Source: Brachypodium distachyon
Taxonomy: Eukaryota; Streptophyta; Magnoliopsida; Poales; Poaceae
Assembly (NCBI RefSeq): GCF_000005505.3
Contig: NC_016131.3
Location: 47,477,355-47,541,354 of the forward strand
DNA length: 64,000 nucleotides
Reading direction: 5' to 3'
Position numbers and translations under genes: made by a program. The notes below the pieces were generated by a model that was not told the origin of the DNA, made no database searches, and worked only from the letters and a program-made list of their open reading frames with translations. The stretch's first letter is position 1. Each line of letters begins with the position of its first letter. Below are positions 37,001-46,640 of the stretch, in pieces.

Positions 37001-37214
37001 ACTCGGACTTTTCTATCACAAATTTTTTAGAGCTGGTATCAAATCTCTCAATCATGTACCTTAAGAGACCCCTGCGCATCTTCACAGACGACGCTTGGAG
37101 CATGCACCCTAGGTTCGTATCGGTTATGAATTTTTGCAGTTGCGCGGGCGTCCATCTGTTGATGAAGAGCAACCACTTCTCAACGGAGCATCTGATCTCG
37201 CCACACTCGTCCAT
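34090..37214 (-). pseudogene. Ulp1-like (C48) cysteine protease gene, 10 exons, two stops
   Basis: Predicted exons on the minus strand: 37214-36573, 36448-36341, 36260-36036, 35962-35407, 35321-35101, 35027-34821, 34753-34622, 34549-34437, 34363-34288, 34212-34090. All borders are GT-AG and the joins keep one frame of 800 codons. Residues 1-214 resemble the plant-mobile-like N-terminal domain (DHRDVTIILGLVNTG). A basic/acidic linker follows, then the Ulp1 fold from VINAYMHVV (about 585). Catalytic-site residues: His664 (AGFH), Asn681 where Ulp1 has Asp (FQILNSM), Gln732 and Cys738 (QQNDGISCG). Two stops interrupt it: TGA at 35786-35788 (residue 309) and TAG at 34718-34720, exactly where the Trp after the catalytic His belongs. 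Family members remove SUMO; in plants such genes are often carried by Mutator-like elements. Confidence 0.8.
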
Positions 37215-37669
37215 ACTGTATGGAAGAAAAAAGAAAAGTCGCCGGTGATCAAACCCTAGATGGAACCGAGCAGATCAGCGTATCAGAACATGATGACAAC
37301 ATAGATGCGACGGAACATACCTATCAAGGTGCTGGCGTAGGAGACAAGGAAGGAGGATTCGACCGTCGACGCCGCAGCAAGCAAATCCTTTCTGGCCGTG
37401 AGAATTGATGGGCGTCGAAGTACGTAGATCTCAAAGGTGGCCGGCGAAATGGGAAAGAAGCGGATCGTCGTGCCTACGGATTTCCCGAGCTGATAATAAG
37501 CACTCCCTGATTTATGTCGTGGTAGTTACCTTAATGCTCGCACGTACGGTGTGATGATGGATGCCGGTTTGGACCAAAGTAGCCGGGCCGTAATGGGCGG
37601 ACCGGCCCAGCTACGATAATAAAAAAGAGCCCATTGCGTGTCAGATACTGGGCGAACCGGCCCAGCTAT
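37215..37669. other. Leader of the protease gene and spacer
   Basis: Contains probable 5' UTR of the Ulp1-like gene and a short direct repeat: ACCGGCCCAGCTACGATAA near 37602 and ACCGGCCCAGCTATGATAA near 37659. No ORF is supported. If the protease and the FAR1-like transposase belong to one Mutator-like element, its right end should be in or near this stretch. Confidence 0.4.
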
Positions 37670-39176
37670 GATAACCATCAAATTTAAATGAATTTTAAAT
37701 TGTGCATTAAGAAATTTAAATATGTGATTAATAAATCACTATATATATTGACACTCTGGCAAAGAATTCACAATTTTTTAACATCATTTTAATTTGTCAC
37801 ATCAAATTTAAATGAATTTGGAATTCAATTTTTTTGAAAACATCTTCAAATTGAACATGGTTTTGCATTCACGCAATACACACCGAATATGGTAAGTGCA
37901 CCAAATTTCACAAGATTTGGATAAAGTTAAGAAGTCAAAATCTCAAAATTCCTCCATATCTCAAACATCTCCAAGATGTGTTTCAGAAACAACTCGGAGG
38001 CTTGTTGTGTTTTCTACATGAAGTGCATTGTCAAATTGTGCATTAAGAAATTTAAATATGTGATTAATAAATCACTACATATTGACACTCTCGCAAAGAA
38101 TTCACAATTTTGTAACATTATTTTAATTCGACACATCAAATTTAAATGAATTTAAAATTCAAAAAATATGAAAACATCTTGAAATTGAAAATGCTTTTGC
38201 ATTAACGCAATACACACCGAATATGGCAAGTGCACCAAATTTCACAAGATTTGGGTAAAGTCATGAAGTCAAAATCTCAAAATGCCTTCATATCTTCAAC
38301 ATCTCTAAGAGGTGTTTCAGAAACAATTCGGAGGGTTGTTGTGTTTTCTACATGAAATGCATTGTGAAATTGTGCATTAAGAAATATAAATATGTGATTA
38401 ATAAATCAATATATATTGACACTATGGCAAAGAATTCACAATTTTGTAACATTATTTAATTGATACATCAAATTTAAATGAATTTGAAATTCAATTTTTT
38501 TGAAAACATCTTCAGATTGAAAAATGGTTTTGCATTCATGCAATACATACCGAATATGGTAAGTGCACCAAATTTCACAAGATTTGGATAAAGTCATGAA
38601 GTCAAAATCTCAAAATGGCTTCATATCTCAAATATCTCTAAGAGGTGTTTCAGAAACAACTCGGAGGCTTGTTATAATTTCTCCATGAAGCGCATTGTGA
38701 AATTGTGCATTAAGAAATTAAAATATGTGATTAATAAATCACTATATATTGACACTCTGGCAAAGAATTCACAATTTTGTAACATTTAATTCGACACATC
38801 AAATTTAAATGAATTTAAAATTCAAAAATATGAAAACATCTTGAAATTGAAAATGCTTTTGCATTAATGCAATACACACCGAATGTGGTAAGTGCACCAA
38901 ATTTCACAAGATTTGGGTAAAGTCATGAAGTCAAAATCTCAAAATGCCTTCATATCTCCAACATCTCTAAGAGGTGTTTTAGAAACAACTCGGAGACTTG
39001 TTGTGTTTTCTACATGAAGTGCATTGTGAAATTGTGCATTAAGAAATATAAATATGTGATTAATAAATCACTATATATTGACACTCTGGCAAAGATATCA
39101 CAATTTTGTAACATTATTTAAATTGACACATCAAATTTAAATGAATTTGAAATTCAAAAAATATGAAAACATCTTA
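37670..39176. repeat. AT-rich tandem array, ~333-bp unit, alternating variants
   Basis: The landmark TGTGCATTAAGAAAT occurs at 37701, 38037, 38371, 38704 and 39033, giving spacings of 336, 334, 333 and 329 bp, about 4.5 copies. Diagnostic sites alternate: copies 1 and 3 have ATTCAATTTTTTTGAAAAC and GATTTGGATAAAG, copies 2 and 4 have ATTCAAAAA(A)TATGAAAAC and GATTTGGGTAAAG. The array is therefore built from a dimer of about 667 bp. It ends at about 39176, where a shorter repeat begins: CTTACAAGTATTTCACATTA at 39173 and 39253. From 39300 to 39500 I see only AT-rich unique sequence. Confidence 0.93.
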
Positions 39177-39775
39177 CAAGTATTTCACATTATTAAGATT
39201 ATTTTAATTTCTGTCACTAAATATTGATAATTGAATACTTCACAATTTTCTTACAAGTATTTCACATTATTAAGATTGCTTTAATTTCTGACAAGAATTT
39301 CCATTTACCACCTGAAATTGAAATAATTCAAATGTTGTACGAAATAAAGCAAATCGGGTTATATACAGTATTCATAAGACCGTACCAAAAATCTTACCTA
39401 TAGAATATGAGGAAATTTGGTTCAAAATTGACCATATCAATTTACAGCCAAATTTACAAAACATATATTACTCATTTTTTGGTCCTTCTTTATTAAATGA
39501 GCTTGTCACGTATGCTAACCGCCGAGTCGCGCGGTCTTCGCGGCCGTTTCCAATGCCAGTGGAATCACGCGTCTTGACGGGCCGCGGTTTCCGCGCCGTC
39601 TGAAGTCGCGTCACCCGACGCTTGGTTGTTACCCGTGCATTAAGGCCCCAAGCAACCCCGGAACACCTCCCTCCCCATTAAAAGCCGGCCGCAAGCGTAA
39701 ATCAACGGCTCCACGGGAAACAAACCGCCTCTAAAGCCCTCTTCCTCTCCCTCCTTCCTTCCCCGACGAGAACCC

Positions 39776-40168
39776 ATGGATACCATGCCTCCACCGCCGC
39801 CTTCTCCGCCGGCATCGCCTCAGCCACCGCCGCCAAATTCACCCGCGGTACCCGTGCGCATTTGGTCCAGCCGAAGAATCCTGGAAGAAATGAATCGCCG
39901 GCCGGATCCAGTCCCCCGCAGGGGACGCCGGACTCGTCCAATTCCGAGGCGCGGAGTCTTCCTGCCCGAGCGTAACCAAGGCAGCCGCGGACTTCAGGGG
40001 CGTGTGGAGAGCGTCGGAGAATGGTCCGCGGGAAGCGACGACGAGACCGACACGGTGAGCACGTCGGCGTGGGAGGCGGCGGATAGTGCCCGCTCGACGC
40101 AGCGACGGGCCTCCCGCCCGGAAGATGGAACCACCGTGGACAGTGACGGCGCCGACGCGTCCAATTAG
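39776..40168 (+). CDS. Hypothetical Pro/Arg-rich 130-aa protein
   Basis: ATG at 39776 opens MDTMPPPPPSPPASPQPPPP and the frame closes with TAG at 40166-40168. The middle is basic (IWSSRRILEEMNRRPDP, RRGRRTRPIPRRGVFLPE) and the C-terminus acidic and Ser/Thr-rich (DDETDTVSTSAWEA). I do not recognise the family. A TTAAAAGCC motif about 100 bp upstream followed by CT-rich leader (39719-39770) looks like a compact grass promoter and 5' UTR, similar in style to that of the gene at 31882-32779. Base composition changes sharply here from AT-rich array to GC-rich. It could be a small real gene or an accessory gene of a nearby transposon. Confidence 0.45.
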   Translation: MDTMPPPPPSPPASPQPPPPNSPAVPVRIWSSRRILEEMNRRPDPVPRRGRRTRPIPRRGVFLPERNQGSRGLQGRVESVGEWSAGSDDETDTVSTSAWEAADSARSTQRRASRPEDGTTVDSDGADASN

Positions 40169-40487
40169 TTTAGTATTAATATTTTACAAAGTTTAAAATA
40201 ATTCCCGTGTAATTTGCTCTCCTCACCGTATGTGGCCATAACTGCCGGGATATTAATCCCGCTTTTAAATAATTGCAAGTGTTTGTGTATTAGTTATAGT
40301 TACTTTGATTTAAATAATTCAATTATTTGTGTATTAGGTCGATTTAAATACTTGCAAGTGTTTACTTGAAAATACGCGCGTTAAACTGCACCCCAGGTGG
40401 CCGCAACTGTGTCGGGACATTATTTCCGCTTTTAATCTTACCCCGTTGGGGTTATGTCCTCACTGCTTTTAATCTTACCCCGCTTTT

Positions 40488-40600
40488 AATCGATTCCTCC
40501 TCACTGCCGACATCCGAATCCTTTTCCTGCATAACATCAACAAGCATATGTTATTATCGAAGATCGGCATTACACAAAAATTAATTCATGATGGATACTT
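40488..40600 (-). pseudogene. Fragment copied from the zf-XS-like gene
   Basis: About 110 bp nearly identical to 45053-45165: it begins ATCGATTCCTCCTCACTGCC and runs through the exon-2 start and its intron acceptor (CTGCATAACATCAACAAGC) before diverging. It contains only the first few codons of that exon plus intron sequence, so it cannot be functional. 40169-40487 holds short degenerate repeats around CCGCTTTTAA. Confidence 0.8.
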
Positions 40601-40755
40601 GAAAATAATTGCCAAAAAAAAAGTTCAGCCTCCCCATAGGCGCACCACCCTCACCTAGTACCCACTAAGGTGCTTAAGCATCAGTGCTCAAGGTCTCAAA
40701 AGGTACTAGCTGAAGGTGATGCAACAGACTAAGAGCCGCTGCTATTGATTTGTGA

Positions 40756-40830
40756 GGGTGGCCGAACCCTTTTATGCTGGTGATGGCGCCTCTAAACGGG
40801 CGAGGTGGGACTAAACCACCCCCTCCCCTA
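40756..40830. repeat. Terminal-repeat-like block
   Basis: GGCCGAACCCTTTTATGCTG followed by GCGCCTCTAAACGGGCGAGG and GGGACTAAACCA aligns with the arms of the inverted element at 31405-31632. No inverted partner was found within a few kb. It lies about 600 bp upstream of the B3 gene and could be one end of a decayed transposon or a fixed MITE piece. Confidence 0.5.
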
Positions 40831-41428
40831 ATTAGTACTTTAGATTTGTGCGCGGAGATTCGTGGGCTTGTTTTTTTTCCTCTGGCCGGGCTAGTATGCG
40901 GCCTGTGTTCTATTTGGGCTTCGGAGCCACGTTTGTTCTGGGCTTTTCGTCGAGCCTCGGGGGATGGCGGGTGGGCGGGGGTGTTGATTGATGGGGAGGA
41001 CGTGTTGTTTCCTTTTTTATCTCACTTTCGAGTTTGGGGACGGGGTGCGGGAAGAGGGAGAACCGTCGTCGGAGTTCCTGTGTGTTGCGCCTGTCTTGCC
41101 AGATTGCTCCGCCAGCTCCTGGATCGTGGTAAAGTTTCTTCCGGCCCAGCACCGCTCTGTCTGTGCAGGGACGTGTGTCTAGGGTTTGGTCCTTTTTTTT
41201 GCATCTGTGATTCGATAGAGGGGTTGTTAGATCGCGGGTTGCTTTGTTTGATTACTGTTTACTGTTGCAGATACCACCCTACATAAGATATACACGCCGT
41301 TTTTAGATCGCCGGATCACGGGTTGCTTTGTGTTTTCCAGAAAGTATCATTGAAGTATACACGCCGTTTTTATTGTTTTTTTCTGTGAATGTTCTGCACT
41401 TAACCTATGTGTTTTCCTAGTGGAGTTC

Positions 41429-42471
41429 ATGGCGCGCCCATGCAATGAGTGCAACAAGTTCAATGTACTATGCAAACGCCCCGAGGCTTGCCATTTAGCC
41501 TTCACAATCACCATGGTTGAAGGGTGTGGCAATTTTGCGGTAATGGAAATAGTTAAGTGTTCGTATTTTTATTTTCGATGCTTTTTAATTTGTTTTACCA
41601 ATGCTTTCTGTTTAAGCAGGTTGTTCCCCGGTTCTTCAAGGATCGCCTGAACAATTTTGCGGAGAACTTCCTTGTTGTTGTGGATTGCCATGGGTTCGAG
41701 TACGACTTCCACATCCAAATTGGGACTGACGCCACCGTGCTATGTGGTGCTTATTGGAAACTATTTGCAAAGACCCACAAGTTGAAACCTGGTGCTAGTG
41801 TGCACTTCTCTGCCGTGGAGGATGGGGATGCTTTCAGTGCTGTGTTAGTGGGGCAACCCAATGATGTTGTGCTGCATGCTACCCTTTTTGGTTAGTAGCT
41901 TGTTTTCTTTCTTTATTTATTTGTTGTTTTATTTTGCTTACTTTTTTCACAGGGCTACGTGAGGTCAGTGCTGATGTGCGCAATCTCTTCCACTCCACTG
42001 TATTCAAGAACATGGCCGACCTAACCGATCGTGAAGTACGAAGGGTTCTAGAAATATTAGATGGATTGGATGAACCTGAGTTTTTCGAACGCGAGATCAT
42101 CGTTCAGAAGACGACTGATCTTGATTTGGCTTCCCGAGTACTTGTAAGTTTATTGTCATTTCCCTTTTTGCCATTACGACTAGCTAGGACTTTTTCCAAG
42201 TTTTCATAAGTGTATCTCGCAGGTTATCCCATGCAAGAGCAAGAATGTGCTGAGGATTCCCACTTCTGGGTATGACAATTTCAGTTCTGAAAGGCTAAGC
42301 AACAAATTCATGACACCGATGTACTCAACGACCAACACATGTGACACTGTCATCCACCAGGGGTGGGAGGATTTCTGCATTTGCCACGGGATCAGGAGCG
42401 GCAGCGTCCTTATGTTCGAGGTGGGCAATGTAGCAAGATTGTTTCTTCAAGTTTACATTGTCAAGCTCTGA
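41429..42471 (+). CDS. Two-domain B3 DNA-binding protein (REM-like)
   Basis: Four coding exons: 41429-41539, 41620-41890, 41953-42143 and 42223-42471, all with GT-AG borders. They join into an uninterrupted 273-aa frame. I start at ATG 41429 because it follows a probable 5'-UTR intron acceptor (TTTTCCTAG at 41420). Residues about 35-125 form a B3 domain (VVPRFFKDRLNNFAENF, GAYWKLFAKTHKLKPGAS); residues about 190-273 form a second, more diverged one (PCKSKNVLRIPTSGYDNF, GWEDFCICHGIRSGSVLMF). The short N-terminus has Cys pairs (CNECNKFNVLC). B3 proteins bind DNA in the nucleus as transcription factors; REM-type members often act in reproductive tissue. The leader region (about 40850-41420) has CT/GC-rich exon-like sequence. 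No lesion is visible, so it may be expressed despite its repeat-rich surroundings. Confidence 0.8.
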
Positions 42472-43042
42472 AGACTGCCGGTGTCCTCTTTTGTCAGATT
42501 CCTATTATATACACCTTCTACCATGAGTTTGTGTTCCCAAGACAAAAATAAGTGTGGATTTTTTGTGTTTTTGTCCTTTTTTCATGCGCTGGGGTAATAT
42601 GTGGGTTGAGGTGCAGAGGATATGTGGGAATGTTTTCTGTTCCAAATGAGTATTGTGTGTTGGCACGAACAACCCTATTTATTAACGAGTTGCTCCAGTA
42701 GTATATATCAGTGGTTAGTCTGACTAGTGCTAAAACTTTGTTTCATATTTACTACCAAACGTCTAAACCACGAGTATTGCTAAACATTTGTTTGATATTT
42801 ATTTCGGCAACAGGGTTTCCAATAACATAGCAATTACACAGCAAATAGAACAACACTTATGATATGATTTGGATAACATCGGTTCAATGAACACCACATT
42901 CATAGAAACGTGTACATCATAAATAGTTCATTCAACCAACTTAACGATATTTATGTTCTTCAATCAAACTACTAAACTGTTTCAAACCACCATAATTCAG
43001 TAATAGCAAATAAAATACGACGAAAACTTTATGGTTCGATTC
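42472..43042. other. Spacer between convergent genes
   Basis: 3' flanks of the B3 gene (+) and of the zf-XS-like gene (-). AT-rich, with no ORF or element I can support. Confidence 0.5.
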
Positions 43043-45750
43043 TCACTTCCTCCCCTTCTTCCTCCCCCTCCTCGCCTTCTTCTTGGAAGGCTCGGCGTCC
43101 GCATCTGATGGGTTCGTTGCATAGGAAACAAAAATTTTCCTACGAGAAGTGCGGAAGAAAACCCAAGAATATATATACTAGATGTTTGTAACGAGAGGGA
43201 TCATGAACACCATACCCTCGTAGACCGCTAAGCGTTACGATCACGAGATCGTTGTTGGTGTAGTGGAACTTTCAATGAGATCAATCTCAGTGCCGAACGG
43301 ACAGCACCTCCTTGGTATCCACACGTTCAGCTTCACGTTGTCTCCTCCTTCCTCGATCCAGCAAGCGAGAGGGAGAGGTAGACGAGATCCCGGCAGCACG
43401 ACGACGTGGTGACTATGGTGAATATTCTCACGGGCAGGGCTACGCTGTGCGCGTGAGAAGAGGAGGAGAGGAGGGCTCAGGGGAGAGAGATCCAACTGAA
43501 AGCTTGGGGTGTCCCTCTCCCTTGCCCCCCCTTCTATTTATATAGGGGTAGAGGAGGCGTGGCCGGCCAGGACTATCCCGTGGCCAGGACTCTCCCGCGG
43601 CCAGGACTCTCATGCGGCCAGGACTCTCCCGCGGCCAGGACTCTCCTCCTGGCCGCATGGGCCCTGTGGGCTAGCCCCTCGGCCCATTAAGGCCAGGGTG
43701 CTCCCTCACAGGCCCATTTAGCCCAGGGATAGGTGGGCCTCAAGGTGGAACCCTCCGGATCCCTCCGGAACCTTCTAGAAGCTTCCCAGTCAAAACCGGG
43801 AAATATTCCAAACTTTCCAGAACCCTGAAAACAACTTTCCATATATAAATCTTTATCTCCGGAACATTCCGGAGCTCCTCGTTGCGTCTAGGATCCCATC
43901 CAAGACTCCGAATCATAATTCGATATCATCATCATTTATCTCATCTAACCCAAGCAACATGAAACGTTAAGTGTGTGACCCTACGGGTTCGAGAACATGT
44001 GGACATGATCAAATATCAATAACCAATAGCGGGACCTGGATGTCCATAATAGTTCCCACATATTCCACGAAGATCTCATCGGTTGAACCACTATGTCGAG
44101 GATTCAATTAATCCAGTATCCAATTCTCTTTGTCTCGCGATATATTACTTGCCCGAGATTTGATCGTCGGTATCGCCATACCTAGTTTAATCTCGTTACC
44201 GGCAAGTTCTCTTTACTCGTTCCGTAATATAATACCCCCGCAACTAAACACATTAGTCGCATGCTTGCAAGCTCATTAGGATGTTATATTACCGAGAGGG
44301 CCCAGAGATATCTCTCCGTCACAAGGAGTGACAAATCCCAGTCTTGATCCATACAACCCAACAAGCACCTTCTGGGATACCTGAAAAACACCTTTATGAT
44401 CACCCAGTTACGAGATGACGGTTGATGCCCACAAATTATTCTTCCGGTACTAGAGAGTGGCATGATCTCATGGTCTAAAGAAATAATACTTGACATAATC
44501 TAACATAAGCAACTTAAACTTAAGTGACACGATCAAAAGCTATGTTTAGGTTTGGGTCTGTCCATCACATCATTCTCCTAATGATATGATCTCGTTATTA
44601 AATGACAACACATGTCTATGGTTAGGAAACCTTAACCATCTTTAATCAACGAGCTAATCTAGTAGAGGCGTATTAGTGACACGGTATTTGTTTATTTATC
44701 CACACATGTATTTGAGTTTCCAATCAATACAATTATAGCATGGGCAATAAACATTTATCAAGAACAATGAAATATGATAATAACAAATTTATTATTGCCT
44801 CTAGGGCATATTTCCAACAGCATCCACCTCCTGGGCTTCGAGCTTCCTTAAGAACACGCCGAACACCTTGTGTTCTGCCACAATGTGAGGCGCCTTCTTA
44901 GACACACGCCCAGAGTCTTCGGCATGCTGCACCATGCTTTTGAAGTCGTTTGTGAGGCTCCTCTTGTGACAGAATGGGCACACCCATTTGTCACCGTAAC
45001 GGTATTCGTATGCACCATACTCCAGTGCATTGAGAACATGACGGCTTTTCGCATGAATCGATTCCTCCTCACTGCCGACATCCGAATCCTTTTCCTGCAT
45101 AACATCAACAAGCATATGTTACTACCGAAGATCGGCGTTACACAAGAATATGTAATTCACGACGGATCATCAAGAATATCCAAATCACTGTTTGTACGAC
45201 GAAGATAATGATTCCGACATAAATTCAGCCTTAATTTACATCACCTACAAATTGGCACCGATCATGCATACTAAACTTAACTTAACATGAAACTTAACAT
45301 CAATAGTGTATCCAACTAACCCTAACTCGCATAGACTTGGCATACCGGTGACAAACTAGATTGTATCGACAAACACTAGAATAACATTGCATCGAACTCA
45401 TGGACTAACTAGTTTGATCTTACCTCTGGTTCCAAGTCGCTGAGGACTTCATCAAACTCCGTGGAGTCGGCCGAGTCGTTGGAGAAGTCCCAGTCGTGCG
45501 GCAGATTAATGGGGTCGACGACGTCGACGTCCTCCTCCTCCTGTTGGCGGGTGTTGGACCCCGCGGCGATCTCGGACGGTGAAGACGTCACCGAACCTGC
45601 CGGCGCTTTACCCAACGCGGTCACGCCTTCCTTCTCCTCCGCTGCATCTACCACGATCACGGTCTCCTCCTCCTCCTCCACTGGATCTGTCACGACGGCA
45701 GCTTCCTTGACAACAGCCACGGCGTCGTTTGCTCCGCGCATTCGCTTCAT
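43043..45750 (-). pseudogene. zf-XS-like zinc-finger gene cut by a solo LTR
   Basis: Exon 1 (45750-45424) starts at ATG 45750 (MKRMRGANDA). The frame extends upstream only to a GTG, with a stop before it, so this ATG is preferred. It is acidic and ends SDLEPE before GTAAGA. Exon 2 starts at 45094 after ATGCAG: EKDSDVGSEEESIHAKS, then a Cys/His segment (WVCPFCHKRSL, FKSMVQHAEDSGR, EHKVFGVFLRKLEA) resembling the zf-XS finger of plant SGS3/RdDM-type proteins. At 44819 a Copia solo LTR interrupts the codons. Beyond it, at 43100-43043, the frame resumes exactly and ends in the basic tail DAEPSKKKARRGRKKGRK. The uninterrupted gene would encode 219 aa. As it stands translation runs five codons into the LTR (VGNMP) and stops, losing the tail that looks like a nuclear signal. 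A truncated product is still possible. Confidence 0.65.
43106..44819 (-). mobile_element. Copia solo LTR (BARE/WIS/Angela-like)
   Basis: On the minus strand it begins TGTTGGAAATATGCCCTAGA at 44819 and ends ATGCAACGAACCCATCA at 43106. GCATC lies on both sides (43101-43105 and 44820-44824). It is 1714 bp with no internal region. It sits in the last exon of the zf-XS-like gene in the same orientation, and so could supply a new polyadenylation signal to it. Confidence 0.93.
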
Positions 45751-46640
45751 CGCCGGAGGTGGTTGTGCGTCCGGGGCGTTTTTTTTCTTCTTCACTAGAT
45801 TAGAGGGAGTCGTGGGTCAAGTCGATGCAGACGACGCGGGTTTTATTCCATAACGGGTGCGTCCGGGACGTTATTTCTTTCCCTGGATTAGAGTGAATAG
45901 TGGGGCAAGTCTGTACCGACGACGCGGGTATTATTCCATAACGGGCGTACGCCGTCCGAGGACGCCGAGTACGTATACATGTCGACGCCAACGAATACAG
46001 CCGCATACAACCCCTTGCGCGGCCATACGCTGGGTTCTACGCGGCGATATTTACAAAATTACCACGGCAGTCGAAAGGGTACGCGTCAATTCCAGCCGTT
46101 CTTATGTTTACCGACCGACAGGGGTCGTGTAGAATGAAAAGTTCACATGGTTTACATACATGTGCCGCAAAATATGTTTCTGCATGTGTTATCTGCGGGT
46201 GTCGCGTGCAGTCGGTTTCGATTCGATGCCGCGTGGATTGCAGACCATTTCCAGGGAAATCCCGGCACGCCACGTGCAATTTACTCCTTTTCCTGCAAGT
46301 ATGGACACATAATATACTCCTCGGGTAGTTCGTGACGTCCCAGTCCTCCATGCTTCTACTCCTTAACCCCATCCGTTCCAGTCGGTAGTTGGCCGGCGGC
46401 ACAAGGAGAAGAGATCGCATGCAGCGAGCGACACGCGACCAAAGCTTCCATGAATGTCCGTCGGAGACCTTTTAGTTTAACCCCCCCGGGCCCGTGCGTG
46501 GGCCACGGAGGTCGCGAACGTGGCGGGGCCACGGCACGTGGTACGGCTCGCATTCTCGTCACGTGCCGCACGCCGCCCGCCCGAGAAGACGGCGACGCGC
46601 GCGGCTGGCTCTCCCGGGAGTAAATAAAACCAGCCATTGG
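45751..46640. promoter_or_regulatory. Intergenic region between divergent genes
   Basis: Lies between the start of the zf-XS-like gene (-) and the ABC transporter (+). A ~65-bp block (GATTAGAGGGAGTCGTGGG ... GACGACGCGGGT, ATTCCATAACGGG) occurs at 45798 and again at about 45886, a diverged tandem duplication close to the minus-strand start. A TAAATAAAACC at 46622 may be the TATA-type element of the transporter gene. Short ORFs here are not supported. Confidence 0.4.

Noticed and set aside
27800..37700. Terminal inverted repeats for the putative protease-carrying Mutator-like element
   Set aside because: I compared 27.8-28.4 kb with the reverse complement of 37.2-37.7 kb by eye and found no convincing match, so no element boundaries are annotated.
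37670..39176. Possible CRISPR-like array
   Set aside because: Regular spacing is explained by full-length ~333-bp tandem units in a plant genome; there are no short identical repeats with unique spacers.
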